DNA from: Corylus avellana
Lineage: Eukaryota > Streptophyta > Magnoliopsida > Fagales > Betulaceae
DNA length: 64,000 nt
Reading direction: 5' to 3'
Assembly: GCF_901000735.1 (NCBI RefSeq)
Contig: NC_081546.1
Location: forward strand, 6,329,001-6,393,000
Part shown: in pieces, positions 10,381 through 21,663 of the stretch
Position numbering within the stretch: the first letter of the stretch is position 1
How the letters are laid out: every line of letters begins with the position of its first letter
Made by a program: the position numbers and the translations under genes
The notes under the pieces: model-generated
What the model saw: only the letters and a program-made list of their open reading frames with translations
Databases searched by the model: none
Told to the model about the DNA's origin: nothing

Positions 10381-10785
10381 CTTTTATAAAGAATCTTTTA
10401 TGACTTTAAATCTAATAATTCACGAATCTTTTTTCATAGAGAGAAACAAACCATAATCCTTTCCCCCCACTTCTCTGTCACATTTTAGGTAATCAGTCAC
10501 GTCACAACATTATTTAGTGGGCCAGGGGTTTCTTTGTCTTTCCACAACTTGTATTTTGAAAATTCGATGAGCACATATGCATAAACTTTGTTGACGAGAT
10601 ATTTTTTTAATGATGTGGATAATGAGATCGATCGAGTTCAAAAGAAGAAGCGGATAATGAGAATAAAACTTTTTAAACAAAGAAGAAGCAACCAGAATCA
10701 AGACATATAAATTTAAGAGTAATGATATAAGGAAGACTAGATCATCCTTCTAAATATGATGTGACTTTTAAAAAAAAATATTGAA

Positions 10786-10850
10786 ACACCATCTTTTCTC
10801 CCGTCCCCACTTGGGACAACCACATGTATAATTGCCTTTTATGTTGAAAT
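10786..10850 (-). pseudogene. Partial relic of WAK EGF-like exon
   Basis: The minus strand reads FNIKGNYTCGCPKWGREK, the second half of the WAK EGF repeat. The first half has been lost at a breakpoint near 10850, where unrelated sequence begins. This relic keeps the usual GCPK...GR.K spacing that the intact gene at 18952-19098 has shortened. Confidence 0.65.
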
Positions 10851-11682
10851 AGGGGTGAAACCAGGATTTTGAGTGTGGGGGGACAAATTTCTGGTTATAC
10901 TTAGGGAGCTAAGGAATTTTTTTGGGTCTGCGGTGGTGTCCCTATGGGGAGCCGAACGATCGAAGCTACCAAATACGTGAATGTCATTTTGTAGTTGTAT
11001 GGTGGGGTCCTGAGGCTTGAGTTTTGCCTTGTGAAACGAGGGAAGCTTTGAGAGTTGTAGAGGAGGTGTTTGGACGAAGAGAAACTGAAATGAGAGGGAA
11101 AGATACAGGGGAGAGTAAGTTCTCCCCTCAATGATAAATGGTAAAAGGAATAAAAAAGAGAACTGCTTTAGGTAAGGTTAAAGCACATGTTGAGGGTTAG
11201 CCCATGTCTGCATCCCTTGCATTGTGGTTCGAGTAGGATTGAAGAGTCTTGCAACAATTATACCATTTTCTGTGACCTCTGTTTTAGTGCTTTTACCATT
11301 TTATGTGTTTCCTATAAGGAGGACCGGGTTAATTTTTAACTCATTTTCTACTAATTTTTTTTTTTTATCTTTTTTAATCTTTTTTGAAAAAGATTAAAAA
11401 AGATTTTTAATTTTCAGTGTAATAATTCACGCACCCATTTCTCGATATTTGGTTTTTTTTTTTTAATTTTTTTTTCAAAAAAAGGTAGGGGGTGGAAGTG
11501 AGGCCAAATGATCTTCGTCATCCAAATGACTATTTTCTGTGGGCCATGCCCACGTCCGCATACAGTGACACTACACGTTAAAGTGGCCACTTAAAAAATT
11601 AAAATAAAAAAACTTAAAGAAAGGCGTGATTTCTGGCCCAACCCCGCAAATAGTTAATGAAAGTTAGATTACATGGAAGAGT

Positions 11683-11912
11683 GATAATCATAATACCAGC
11701 ACGAATGATGTTTACTTACGTTGGTGTATTATAATATTATTATATTATTAAAATAAAAATTAAACAGTAATATTAAAAAATATATATATTATAAAAGACA
11801 ATTGTAAGTAAACAGAACAAATTTTGAACAGTAATATTAAAAAAGTTATATTATAAAATACACCAGCATGAGTGGACAATTACTCACGCTGGTGTTATAA
11901 TTATTATTACTC
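11683..11912. mobile_element. MITE-like element with long terminal inverted repeats (copy 1)
   Basis: Left end GAGTGATAATCATAATACCA; the right end reverse-complemented begins GAGTAATAATAATTATAACA. Both continue with a ccagc(g/a)(t/c)ga-type phrase, and the centre is almost pure A/T. A paralogous copy lies at about 22223-22462. Target duplications are not clear by eye. Confidence 0.6.
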
Positions 11913-12852
11913 GACTATAAAAGGTGGAAGTCTACAAGATCGATCAAAATAAATAAATAATTTATTTTTTTTATAAAAAATGAAAAGGGTAGAAGAAGTG
12001 GGATATCGTGATCCATATATGTGATGGGAAACACTTTTCCCATTGCCAAGACTTGAGGTCAATGAATGATCGGCAGAAGCTAGTCAAAGAATGAACGGCA
12101 AAGGTGACCGACGAACTCCGGCTGCCTTCTAACTTCAGTGAAGACAGGGAATAAAACGCAAGAGAGAATGCATACGAGGAGGAGGTGGGATAATGTGAGT
12201 GAAAAAATAATTTACGAAAATAAAAAATAGAAACCATTTTATGTAGCTTAATCGAATCTTTTTTCATAGAGAGCAACAAACAATAATCTTTTCCCCCAAC
12301 TTCTTTCACACATTCAAGGCAATCAGTCGTAGTATTATTTAGTGGGCCAGGGGTTCCTTTGTCATTATACAACTTGTGTTCTGAAAATTCTAAGAGGTAG
12401 CAGACCCGCGCATAAACTTTGTTGACGGAATATTTTTTAAGAATAATATTAGATATCATCTTTTTATCTTCTTAAAATTGATGTACTTTTTAAAATTATT
12501 ATTTAATTAAAATTTAAATATAATTTATTTAAAATTTAATGATAATTTTAGATGTAGGTAATGAGACTCGAAAAGAAGAAGTATGAATTTGATATAAAAC
12601 TTCTCTCATGTGAATGATCATTTCTTGAAAATGGTGGTGCGGGGGAGGGATTAATTTTTTGAAATGCTATTCGTCATCCAAGATGTCGATTTTTTGTGGG
12701 CGTCAGCATCCAGTGTAGTACACGTTAAATTGACGTGAAAGGCCATTTCTGCTTGACCCACTTAGTTTTCCAATTAACAATCATAATTAATCTAATAATA
12801 TATGCGAATTCCCATCTCCTATTAAATCACATCAACTTTTATAAAGTAACTT

Positions 12853-14164
12853 CACTAAAAAAAACAATTTTTTTCTGACGTGAGTTTTCTGACGTGTTGG
12901 GGTGTCTGACACGTCAGAAATTTTTTCTGACGTGGCGCTTCTGACGTGCGTCGATTGTCAGAAGCATAGGTGTCAGGAAAATTTTTTTCCTGACGTGCCA
13001 GTGGGTAAAACGTCAGAATTTTCTGACGTTCCACTGTCCCACACGTCAGGAAATTTAAACTGCCACGTCAGAAAATTGATAAATTAAATAAAAAATTAAT
13101 TTTTCGTTTTTTTAATTTTTTCTGGAATTTCTTTTTTTTTTTAATTAAAATTAATTTTTAATTAAATTATTATTTTTTTTTTTTTGGGAATTTCTCTGCA
13201 CGGTAGTGCAGATCTGCCATGGATCTGCCATGGCCACTCCCTCTCTTCTTTTCTCTTCTTTTCTCTCTCTCTCTAGCTAGCTCTCTTCTTTTCTCCATGA
13301 GCTCTCCCTTTTCTCCATTTTCTCACTATCTCCCTCTTCTTTTCGATCTCCATGGTGCAGTTCTGCAGGTTTGAGTTTTTGAAAATATTTTCAAAAACTC
13401 AAACCGAAAAAATCTTCAAAAAATTAAAACCAACCATCAAAAAATCAATCTAACAAACCCAAAAAATCTTCTTACCGATCTTCGATCTCCTCTTCTTCTT
13501 CTTCTCTTCTCCATTTTTTTTTTTTTTCTTCTTCTTCTTCTTCTCTTCTCCTTTTCTTTTTCTTCTTCTTCTGCTTCGATCTGCTGCATGCTTCTCAATT
13601 TTTTCCCTTCTCACCTTCTGTTTTTCTTCTTCCTTTAGAGGTGCTGTGCAGTCGGTGCTGTGCAGTCAGACATGCAGGAGAGAGAATGCACATGTGTGGG
13701 GAAAATAAATGAAGAGAGAAAAAGTTGAGGGTGGAAATAAAAAGAGGGAAAAAAAGTTTAAAATCCCGCCTATTTTTTGAGTTTTGTTGGGCCACTTTTG
13801 GTGATTTTCTGACGTGCCAGGTGTCGCACGTCAGGAATTTCTGACGTGCCACACATGGCACGTCAGGAATCTACTCAAAAAAATAATAAATAATTATCTA
13901 TATATATATATATATATAAAAATATAATTTTGCTGACGTGGCAAACTACCACGTCAGCAAAATTCTGACGTGGTAGGTCTCACCACGTCAGCAATTATAT
14001 AAATGTTTATCTTTTGAAATCTGAAATATTTTCTTGACGTTCAAATATTTTACACGTCAGAAAAAAATTTCTGACGTTTTAAATTTTAAATGTCAGAAAA
14101 TTGCTGACGTGGCAAAAAATATGATACTGTAGCCACGTCAGAAAATGCCTGTTTTTTTGTAGTG
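12853..14164. mobile_element. Non-autonomous CACTA (CMC/EnSpm-type) transposon
   Basis: The element starts CACTAAAAAAAAC at 12853 and ends GTTTTTTTGTAGTG at 14164, so the ends are inverted CACTA termini. It is flanked by the 3-bp duplication ctt (12850-12852 and 14165-14167). The paralogous block at about 23390 has the empty site gtaactttgataag. The subterminal regions carry 23 copies of TGACGT/ACGTCA, usually as TTTCTGACGTGGC or its complement, in both orientations. Such arrays are typical of CACTA ends, where the element's own DNA-binding protein docks. The centre (13200-13700) is C/T-rich and has no transposase. Confidence 0.92.
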
Positions 14165-14167
14165 CTT

Positions 14168-15955
14168 TGATAAGCGCATGCATAATTCAGAGAATCTTTT
14201 TTCATAGAGAGAAACAAACATTAATAATCGCTCCCCCCACTTTTCTCTCTGACATCCAAGATACGTAATCAGTATGATAAACATTATTTAGCGGGTTAAT
14301 TAAGGGTTCATTTATCTTTTCCACAACTTGTGTGTTGAAAATTCTAAGACAATTTATAATTCTTTTGGTTAACCTTTGGAACAAGGTTTCACATGCACGT
14401 GATACAAGACAATTGACAATTTCTAAATCCCACTTTTTTTGTTTTGTATTTTTTTTTTTTTTTTAAGATTCTAAATCCCACTTTGGTTGCTTTACAATAT
14501 TATTACCAATTCATACCTTATATAATCTATATTCTCCCCAAGTCTTGGCAATAGGAAAACTGTTGTTTCCCATCATATATATGGATCACGATGCTCTCAC
14601 TTCCTTTAATTTGTTTGAGCAAAACTATATATCAAACTATTTATCTGTGGGATTACACTGCACTAGCTACACGTTGTTAAATTGACGTAAAGGTAGAAGA
14701 AGTGGGATTACAGAAGTTGGTTGATCTCGACTCTTCAATAGCAGAATTTACTACAATCATAATTAATCTAATAATATATTCGAATTCCCATCTCCTATTA
14801 AATCACATCGAATATGAATAAAACATAGTAGCTTTTATAAAGAATTTTTTTTTTTTTTTTTTTTTTTTTGACTTTAGAGCTCATAATCCACGAATCTTTT
14901 TTCATAGAGAGAAACATACAATAATCCTTTCCCCCCACTTCTCTGTCATATTTCAGGTAATCGGTCACGTCACAGCATTATTTAGTGGGCCAGGGGTTCC
15001 TTTGTCTTTCCACAACTTGTATTTTGAAAATTTTAAGAGCACATATGGATAAACTTTGTTGACGAGATATTTTTTTAATGATGTGGATAATGAGATCGAT
15101 CGAGTTCAAAAGATGAAGTGGATAATGAGAATAAAACTTTTTAAACAAAGAAGAAGCAACAAGAATCAATACATACGAATTTAAGAGTAATGATATAAGA
15201 AAGACTAGATCATCTTCTCAAATATGATGTGATTTTTAAACGTAATTATTGAAACACCATCTTTTCTCCCATCCCCACTTGGGACAACCACATGTATAAT
15301 TGCCTTTTATGTTGAATTTTGAAACACTATCTCGTTCAATTATTGAGAGTTTGATCCCCACATTCGTCATCAATGTCTGCATATCAACCCCATACTATAA
15401 TCATAATGAAACACGATTAGGAAAAATAAATTATTATTTATCTTCTACTTTTTCGATACGACGATACCCCTTACTTGCAACCCCTCTTTTTACTGCTTTA
15501 TGTGGCCCTTATTGAAAGGACCGTGTCAATTTTTAACTAATTTTCTATTATTTTGTTGTATTTTTTGCACTATAATTTTTGTTTTAAGTTTATTATCGGA
15601 GAGTCGATCTATTTTCCATTGTTTTAATTCATGTTACCTTTTCTCAATATTTGCTTTAAAAAAAAGGGGGGGCAAGGGATTATTTTTTCAGATGCTCTTC
15701 GCTATCCAAGATGACGATTTTTTTGTGAGCTATGCTCGCATCAGCGTCCAATGTGCTACACGTTGTTAATTAAATTGATGTAAAGGCAGTTTTTGCTTGA
15801 CCCACTTACCAAACAAAAGGCAGTGGATTCTCCAATAATTGAAAGGTTCCTGAAACCTGCAAAGATGTACAAGTTTGGACTATCTTCATTTCTTCTCTCT
15901 CTATGGAAAATTATTTCTCGAAAATGACTCAACTTATAAAAGATACTTTGGACTA
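14168..15955. other. Remainder of duplicated block copy 1
   Basis: Matches 23391-25160. It contains two related sub-blocks, each beginning with a cttttttcatagagagaaac phrase (about 14188 and 14896), a poly-T expansion at 14846-14870, and the EGF relic at 15255-15376. No functional gene. Confidence 0.5.
15255..15376 (-). pseudogene. Relic of WAK EGF-like exon
   Basis: After an acceptor-like ATGCAG, the minus strand shows a D-I-D-(D)-E-C start, then a stop in place of the NC motif and another stop before the CF motif. A short extra segment shifts the frame before the KGNYTCGC part. It is followed on the upstream side by intron-1-like sequence, as in the intact gene. Confidence 0.7.
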
Positions 15956-16601
15956 GTTTGAGAAATTTCTTGTTTCTTTATTCTTCGACAAAGATTTGTA
16001 TTCCCTATTGGAAAAGGCTTTCCCTCAATGCTACATGTGATTACCCAACATATTGAGGTTATTTTGACTGATGATATGCTTACTCTTTGATACATCTAAA
16101 TAACATACATGCTACATCTGAGTCCACAATTCCCTAAGTAGTCTTTAAGAAGTTATTTTCTTTCCTTATAGACAATAGCTTTTGTGGAAAGACAACTCTT
16201 TTGTCCGTCCAACGCCTCAGGGTCTCAGCATATACACATCAATCCGAAGTTACTGTTTTACGTGATCAAATTAGATCACCAAGATTCGGTGTAATAGTCT
16301 TTCTCAAAATAGAATGCCACAGTTCTATTTATCGACTGCGAAATTTATTTGTTTAAGGATATAAAGATTATGGACTAAGACATTATGTGATAACCAAGTT
16401 ACTCACACTCATAGTCATATTCAATGTAATCTTAAGACATTTCACATGCATAATAAATATGATGAACTTTTGTAATAAGCATGTAAAAGACATTTTGATA
16501 TGCCAAATTCTCAAATCATTTAACCAGTGAACATTTATTCATTATAAACATTGAATGTTAGCATAGAGATAAAATTAGGATTTACGATATAATCCCCAAC
16601 A
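15956..16601 (-). mobile_element. Probable LTR-retrotransposon terminal repeat fragment (solo LTR-like)
   Basis: Copy 1 departs from copy 2 of the block at about 15953, and what follows has the look of an LTR. Its minus strand starts TGTTGGGGATTATATCG at 16601, like many plant Copia LTRs. The other end is not certain and I find no matching 5-bp target duplication, so it may be a truncated solo LTR. Confidence 0.4.
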
Positions 16602-17434
16602 GTATTTGTAAGATATAGTGATTTAATCTAGACCGAAGGATGCTTTTAAGTGAGATCCAATGATTGGATTTAGTAAATCATTAATAATATCAACAATAAG
16701 ATTAATCAAGTTAGTTCTAACCGTTGAAATAAAATAATTTTTTCTACCAAATATGACTTAACGGTCATAATTAAACAATATTTAATTATAATTATGATAT
16801 GACAATCAAGATTAAGTACAATTTTTTTTTTTTTTTTTGAGAAAAATATTAAGTACAAGTTAGATAAGTGCATGTGATTGAACAATTAATGAGAATTAAA
16901 AGACCAGTAGTAACAATTATTTTTTGTTAATTACAAAAAATAAAAAAATAAAAGCGTGTTTTTTAATGAATAGACACTAAAACTGTTGAGTTGACTGTTC
17001 TCACGCACAAGTTAGGAAGGTTGATTGAAAATGCAATAGCCCACTCATTGTAAGAATTAGGTAATGAAATGTTGCATATTCTCAAATCATTCCACATTCT
17101 CACAAAAAACAAAAAACAAAAACAAAAACAAATCATTCTACACTTTATTGGAAATTTCTTACCTACCACTCCACATTTAAACAAACTACACTTGCCAAAC
17201 ACAAAACAGATATACAATCCCACAGCAGCTATACAAGACAGCATAGTACAACAAAATAATTACTCCAAATAACACCAACTGATTGCTCGATCTTATGACC
17301 ATAACAGAATATACTCAACACATGAAGAATGGTGCAGAATCAGAGAGAAAGTAAACATAAATCCTTTTAGGACCCTAAACCGGAAATTGCATTAGAAAAA
17401 CTGAAAAACAAACGCCATGAAGAGATGATATATG
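16602..17434. other. Downstream region of the WAK gene, no gene seen
   Basis: AT-rich sequence with a poly-T tract at about 16821-16838. The part nearest 17434 should contain the 3' UTR of the minus-strand WAK gene. No coding exon recognised. Confidence 0.4.
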
Positions 17435-20171
17435 TTACATGCCCACATTCGTCGGCCAACACCCAAGGCTAATGTTACATATGCTACTTCCACAGTCTAC
17501 GTCAGCGTGAGGTTTCTGACCACCAAGCAAGTCATGTTCCGCCTGTTTTTCCAGATTTGATTCATGAGCATTAACCGATGAATGCGTCTTTGTCTTGCTT
17601 AATATTCCTTCTAATTCATTTTTCAATTTCTCCATAGTAGGCCTCTCATCCCCTTCCAATCTTAAGCACATCTTTACAAGTTTAACGACTTCCTTGATTT
17701 GCTCCTTATTCCCTTCTTCATCTATATCCTTATTCCCTTCTTCATCCACACCCTTCCCTTCTTCATCCACACCCTTATTCCCTTCTTCATCTATATCCTT
17801 ATTCCCTTCTTCATCCACATCCTTATTCCCTTCTTCATCCACACCCTTCCCTTCTTCATCCACACCCTTATTCCCTTCTTCACCTATATCATAACCAAGA
17901 AGTTCAGACAATAGAATCTCTTTCAATAAAGAAAGAAAATTATTGAAAAGAAAATGCATAACAACATTTCTTCTTTTCTTGGGCCTAGTGGATGGAGACC
18001 TAGTGGATGGAGCTACATCTGTTAGTAGCTCCGCGAGGACCATTCTTCTTTTCTTGGACCTAGTGGATGGAGCTACATCTGTTAGTAGCGCCGCAAGGAC
18101 CACTCCAAAGCTATAAACATCACTTTTCTTCGTCAATTGGTTCGTCAGTAAATATTCAGGATCCAGGTATCCATGAATTCCTTGCACTACAGTATCTACG
18201 TCATTTTGATCATGGGGAACCAATTTTGAAATTCCAAAGTCGGAGATTTTCGCAGTGAAATTATCAACAAGCAGTATGTTTGAGGGCTTGACATCTCCAT
18301 GAATTATATCTAAAGAGTGTAGATACGATAGTGCATCCGCTGTTTCTACAGCTATTCTTAGATAGGTTTCCCATCGTTTGGTGGATGTGTTGTCTTCACC
18401 ATGTATATACTCAAAGAGTGTACGTTCTGAGACAAATTCGTAGACTAGCACAGGAACTTCCGTCTCTAAACAACAGCCCAAGAGTTTGACAACATTCTTA
18501 TGGTCAATTTCAAAGAGTTGAATAATTCCCTTAATGAACTGGTTAGCTTGGTCTGGATCCACTGTCTTGGACTTCTTGATAACAATTGTATTATCTGGTA
18601 AAAATCCTTTGTAACCTCCTTTGCCAATGATCCTACGCTTGTCATAGTTGTTGATAGCCTCCTTCAACTCTTCAGAAGTAAAGATTTTGGCATTTTTAGC
18701 GGTGGATCGTTGGAGATGCTTTTCTAAGTCTGAACCCCCATTTTGGCGAAAGAAGTTTACTTTAAGCTTAATAGATATTCTTGCCTGGAATTCCAAGTAC
18801 AGCCACCAGCTACCCCCAAGTGTAGAAGTTAAGCCAATGCCAATCCCTGAACTTGGAAAAGTCGAAACCTTATGGTCAAGATTTAAAGTTTGTGTAATTA
18901 ATTGCATACATGATATTATCTAAAGTTGTACAAAATGGTAAATTTACTTACCAATGACAACCCCAATAATTGCTGGTGGGACATCGTCTACAGGACAACC
19001 TTCACCATCTTTACAATCACCACATGTATAATTGCCTGGTATGTTGAAACAGTGCTGGTTCGTGCAATTATGAGTCCCTTCCAAACATTCGTCAATGTCT
19101 GCACATCAAGTGAGGAATGCAGGCCAACCACATAGTATAATCATAATTAATGAAATACATGCATACATTGAAACGCGAAGGGGGGAAATAAATGTCATAA
19201 AAATAAAGTGATATTGAATTCAGGAAACAATTATTGATCTTTTACTTTTTTTCGATGTATAAATTACCTTGGCAACCCCCAAGGCCTTGGAGGAGGTATG
19301 GGTTCCCTCGGTAACCTTGCTTGCACTGGCAACGGTACCCGCCCAGGATATTAATGCATTGAGTAGTAGTAATATCCTTACATGCGAAATTCGGTTTGTT
19401 CCGAGCTTCTTCACATGTGAGATTCCCAACTGCCCAATCAAGCACCAATGGAACCGTTTGGTTGGTATAATTTTGGAGATAAGTGGCGGAGAAGTTGAAC
19501 TGGCCTTTCTCGACAACAAAAGCATAGCCGCAAGGATTGAAGTTCCGAACATTTTCGTGATTATTAAAGCTCTGTACTTGAATACTAATATTTTTGAGTC
19601 CATACGGAAACCTTACCTCGCAACACCCAACGCCAGAGCAAAACCCATTCCCCACATTGGTAGGGGTAGGGCATTGGGATGAGCACCCAATCTTGAACTC
19701 TTCTCCATTTTGGTACCCACTGAGGTATGCGATAGTGTCACAGCCGATAACAGTGAACCTATTTTTGCTGTTGGAAATGGTGTACTTGGACAACCTGATC
19801 CTGGGTTTGTTCGTGTAATAACTGTTGTTGGATTGGTAACACTCTCGGCCTACCCAATTCATGACAAGAATCTCATGAGTGTCGGTGGATATATTTCTTA
19901 CACGGATATTACCTATCATTGGTGAATTTGGTGTCGAAGAGTTTTCGCATGTGATACGAAAACTGTCATCCAGATAGCAGCCCTCAGTGAAGCCAAATGG
20001 GAATGGAATTTCTACATCTCCACAGTGCGTGGGGCAGACAGGCTTGGCCTTAGTTGGAATACTTGCTGTTGTTGTTGGTGCTGCTGCTGCCTCCGCCGCC
20101 ACAATTGCAAATATTATGATCACTACTCCAGGCAGTGCTATGATCTGCAAAAGCTTCCCACTCAACCCCAT
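17435..20171 (-). CDS. Wall-associated receptor kinase-like protein with degenerate kinase domain
   Basis: Three exons: 19268-20171, 18952-19098 and 17435-18846. Splice phases agree and give 820 aa. The ATG is at 20169-20171. Order: signal peptide (about 1-28), cysteine-rich galacturonan-binding WAK domain starting CPTHCGDVEIPFPFG (46-60), EGF-like repeat ending GGCQ, calcium-binding EGF repeat DIDECLEGTHNC (302 on), membrane helix about 344-371, kinase domain about 420-760. The family sits in the plasma membrane and senses cell-wall fragments. Oddities: the glycine loop reads GKGGYKG (425-431) with four residues missing against the usual GQGGYGTVYKG; VAIK is shortened to IVIKK; the helix-C Glu position is Gly (FIKGII, 454-459); HRD is HGD (533-535, also found in other WAKs); DFG is kept. 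A 20-aa segment is duplicated (600-639) and a DEEGNK minisatellite fills 673-731. It may be a pseudokinase receptor or a decaying gene without a stop. Confidence 0.85.
17703..17890 (-). repeat. In-frame minisatellite inside the WAK kinase domain
   Basis: Eight tandem units of 21 or 24 bp, each encoding a variant of (V/I)DEEGN K(D/G) or VDEEGKG. The mix of two unit lengths in the order 24-21-24-24-24-21-24 suggests duplication of a multi-unit segment. All units keep the reading frame. The flanking peptide (LLGYDIG...EQIKEVVKLV) matches a single DEGNKEQI segment in ordinary WAKs. Confidence 0.9.
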
Positions 20172-20267
20172 GCCTTGCTGGAACTTTTTTAACGAGTGTT
20201 TTCGATCTTATATTTTGTGTTTAGATCGATAGATGTGCTTTGACAGCCCTAGCTACTACACTCTTCC

Positions 20268-20275
20268 CTTTTATA
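20268..20275 (-). promoter_or_regulatory. TATA box of the WAK gene
   Basis: The minus strand reads TATAAAAG about 100 bases before the ATG at 20171, inside a stretch shared with the promoter of the partial WAK gene near position 180, where it has decayed to tttaaagg. Confidence 0.6.
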
Positions 20276-20309
20276 AACGCATATGGAACGATCCAAGACC
20301 AATTCAGCC

Positions 20310-21663
20310 GGTAACTTTTATGTCATATAGCAAAAATAACAGGTCCAAAGTATCTTTTACGAGTCGAGTCATTTTCCGAGAAATAATGTTCCATAGAGAG
20401 AGAGAGAGAGAAAATGAAGATAGTCCAATGCTCTTTGTATCCCTATATCTCTCAAACTTCTACAAACATGGCAGTATTGGCATATTGAAAATTTCCCACT
20501 TTATCCAAACAGTGAGTGAATGACAAAGATCTTACTAGGGCAGTGTCTGTGCCCTAGTAAAGATTCGTGAAACGTGCAAAGAGTCCCACAATATTGGAAA
20601 AGTAATAGTTAATATATTTTAGTAGATTAAAGTTCATTAGTATAATTAGTTTAGGTTTTTGAGCAAAATTATCAAACTATTTATCTTTAGCTCCAGTATC
20701 TTTTCTGTGAGCTTTGTTTTAGTGCTTTTACTTATTTATGAAGCCACTATAATTGAGAGGATGGGTCAATTTTTGATCCATCTCCTACTATTTTATTGTA
20801 TTTTCTGTATTATAATTTTCATTTTGATTTTGTTATCGTAGAGCATACTTTTTTTTTTTGGTGTTTTAATTCCTGTATATGACCCTTTCTCAACCATCCA
20901 AGATGACGAATTTTCAGTGGGTCATACTCACAGAAAATTCTTGCTATTTTTTTTTTTTTTTTTAGTAATGCTTTGATAATCAGAATTCAAGTTTCATTCT
21001 TGCTATTTTTTTCTCTTTAATTATACTTCTTTTCATTTAAAACTACTCTGATAGGAACAAAGATTTTACCATCTTTTAGTTTATATATATAAATTAAACT
21101 AAATTCAATGGTCCTATGTTTTCGATCATTTGTGTGTGATTGTGTCATTAAGTAAATGTTCAGTACACTTAAAAAAAAAAGTACATGTTCAATAATGTAC
21201 CAGTATATAACATTTAGTATGTCTTTTCGTTAAAGGAAGCATAATATATTTTTTTACATGAAAAATAAGATGGTGATGCGTTTAAATTTTAAAATTAAAT
21301 TATAATGAAGAATTTCACGCCTAGCGCGAATTATGTGCTAATATATATTAATATACATACATCTCAACCTTAACTGTCGCCTCTAGCTTCAGAGACGATA
21401 GCTACTGTTTGTAGGATGATTTTTGTTGTTATTATGCTTTTTCCTTGTTTAACTGACTTTGTATTTTTAATATTTGCTTTTTATTTCTGTTATATTTCTT
21501 GAGTCTTGTGGGTTTTAGTCTTCCTATTTTGTGTTGTTCTTGTCGTGAAAACTTGTAATACCGGATATATATTCTCTCTTTTAACGTTCCTGCTTCGGAT
21601 TTTGTAAATGTTTATCCTATTTTGATTACTTGCCCGTCGTTAATATCAATAGTCTCCTAGTAG
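20310..21663. other. WAK upstream region and degenerate repeat block
   Basis: About 20440-20545 (atatctctcaaacttctac onward) resembles 29270-29370, so that distant segment is a copy of this WAK upstream region. From about 20640 the landmarks of the degenerate WAK block return. About 20940-21650 is AT-rich; no gene seen. Confidence 0.45.

Larger units (their letters stand above)
10390..12852. other. Degenerate WAK-locus repeat block
   Basis: AT-rich sequence resuming the block interrupted at 4920. It holds a partial EGF-exon relic (10786-10850) and a MITE-like element (11683-11912). From about 11160 onward it forms the start of the large duplicated block that recurs at 21664. The short open frames on both strands are not conserved between the copies, so I call no gene. 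Confidence 0.5.
11160..15953. repeat. Large duplicated block, copy 1 (partner at 21664-25160)
   Basis: From aactgctttaggtaaggtt (about 11160) to aaaagatactttggac (about 15953), the sequence follows 21664-25160 in the same order and orientation, with small indels. The size difference is nearly all the CACTA insertion at 12853-14164. Both copies contain the same MITE, the same EGF-exon relic and the same landmarks, so the whole block was duplicated after those were in place and before the CACTA insertion. Confidence 0.85.

Noticed and set aside
11971..12459. 162-codon minus-strand frame in the degenerate block
   Set aside because: Its counterpart in the sister block (about 22530-22990) is not open over the same span, and the protein is not recognisable.
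17703..17890. CRISPR-like direct repeat array
   Set aside because: The units are adjacent without spacers and lie within a plant coding exon.
17595..17914. Plus-strand frames opposite the WAK minisatellite (Ser/Phe/Ile-rich)
   Set aside because: They are the antisense of the in-frame repeats; periodic sequence opens all frames.
19220..19682. Frames overlapping WAK exon 1 in other frames and strands
   Set aside because: Shadow frames of a gene with clear domain content and matching splice phases.
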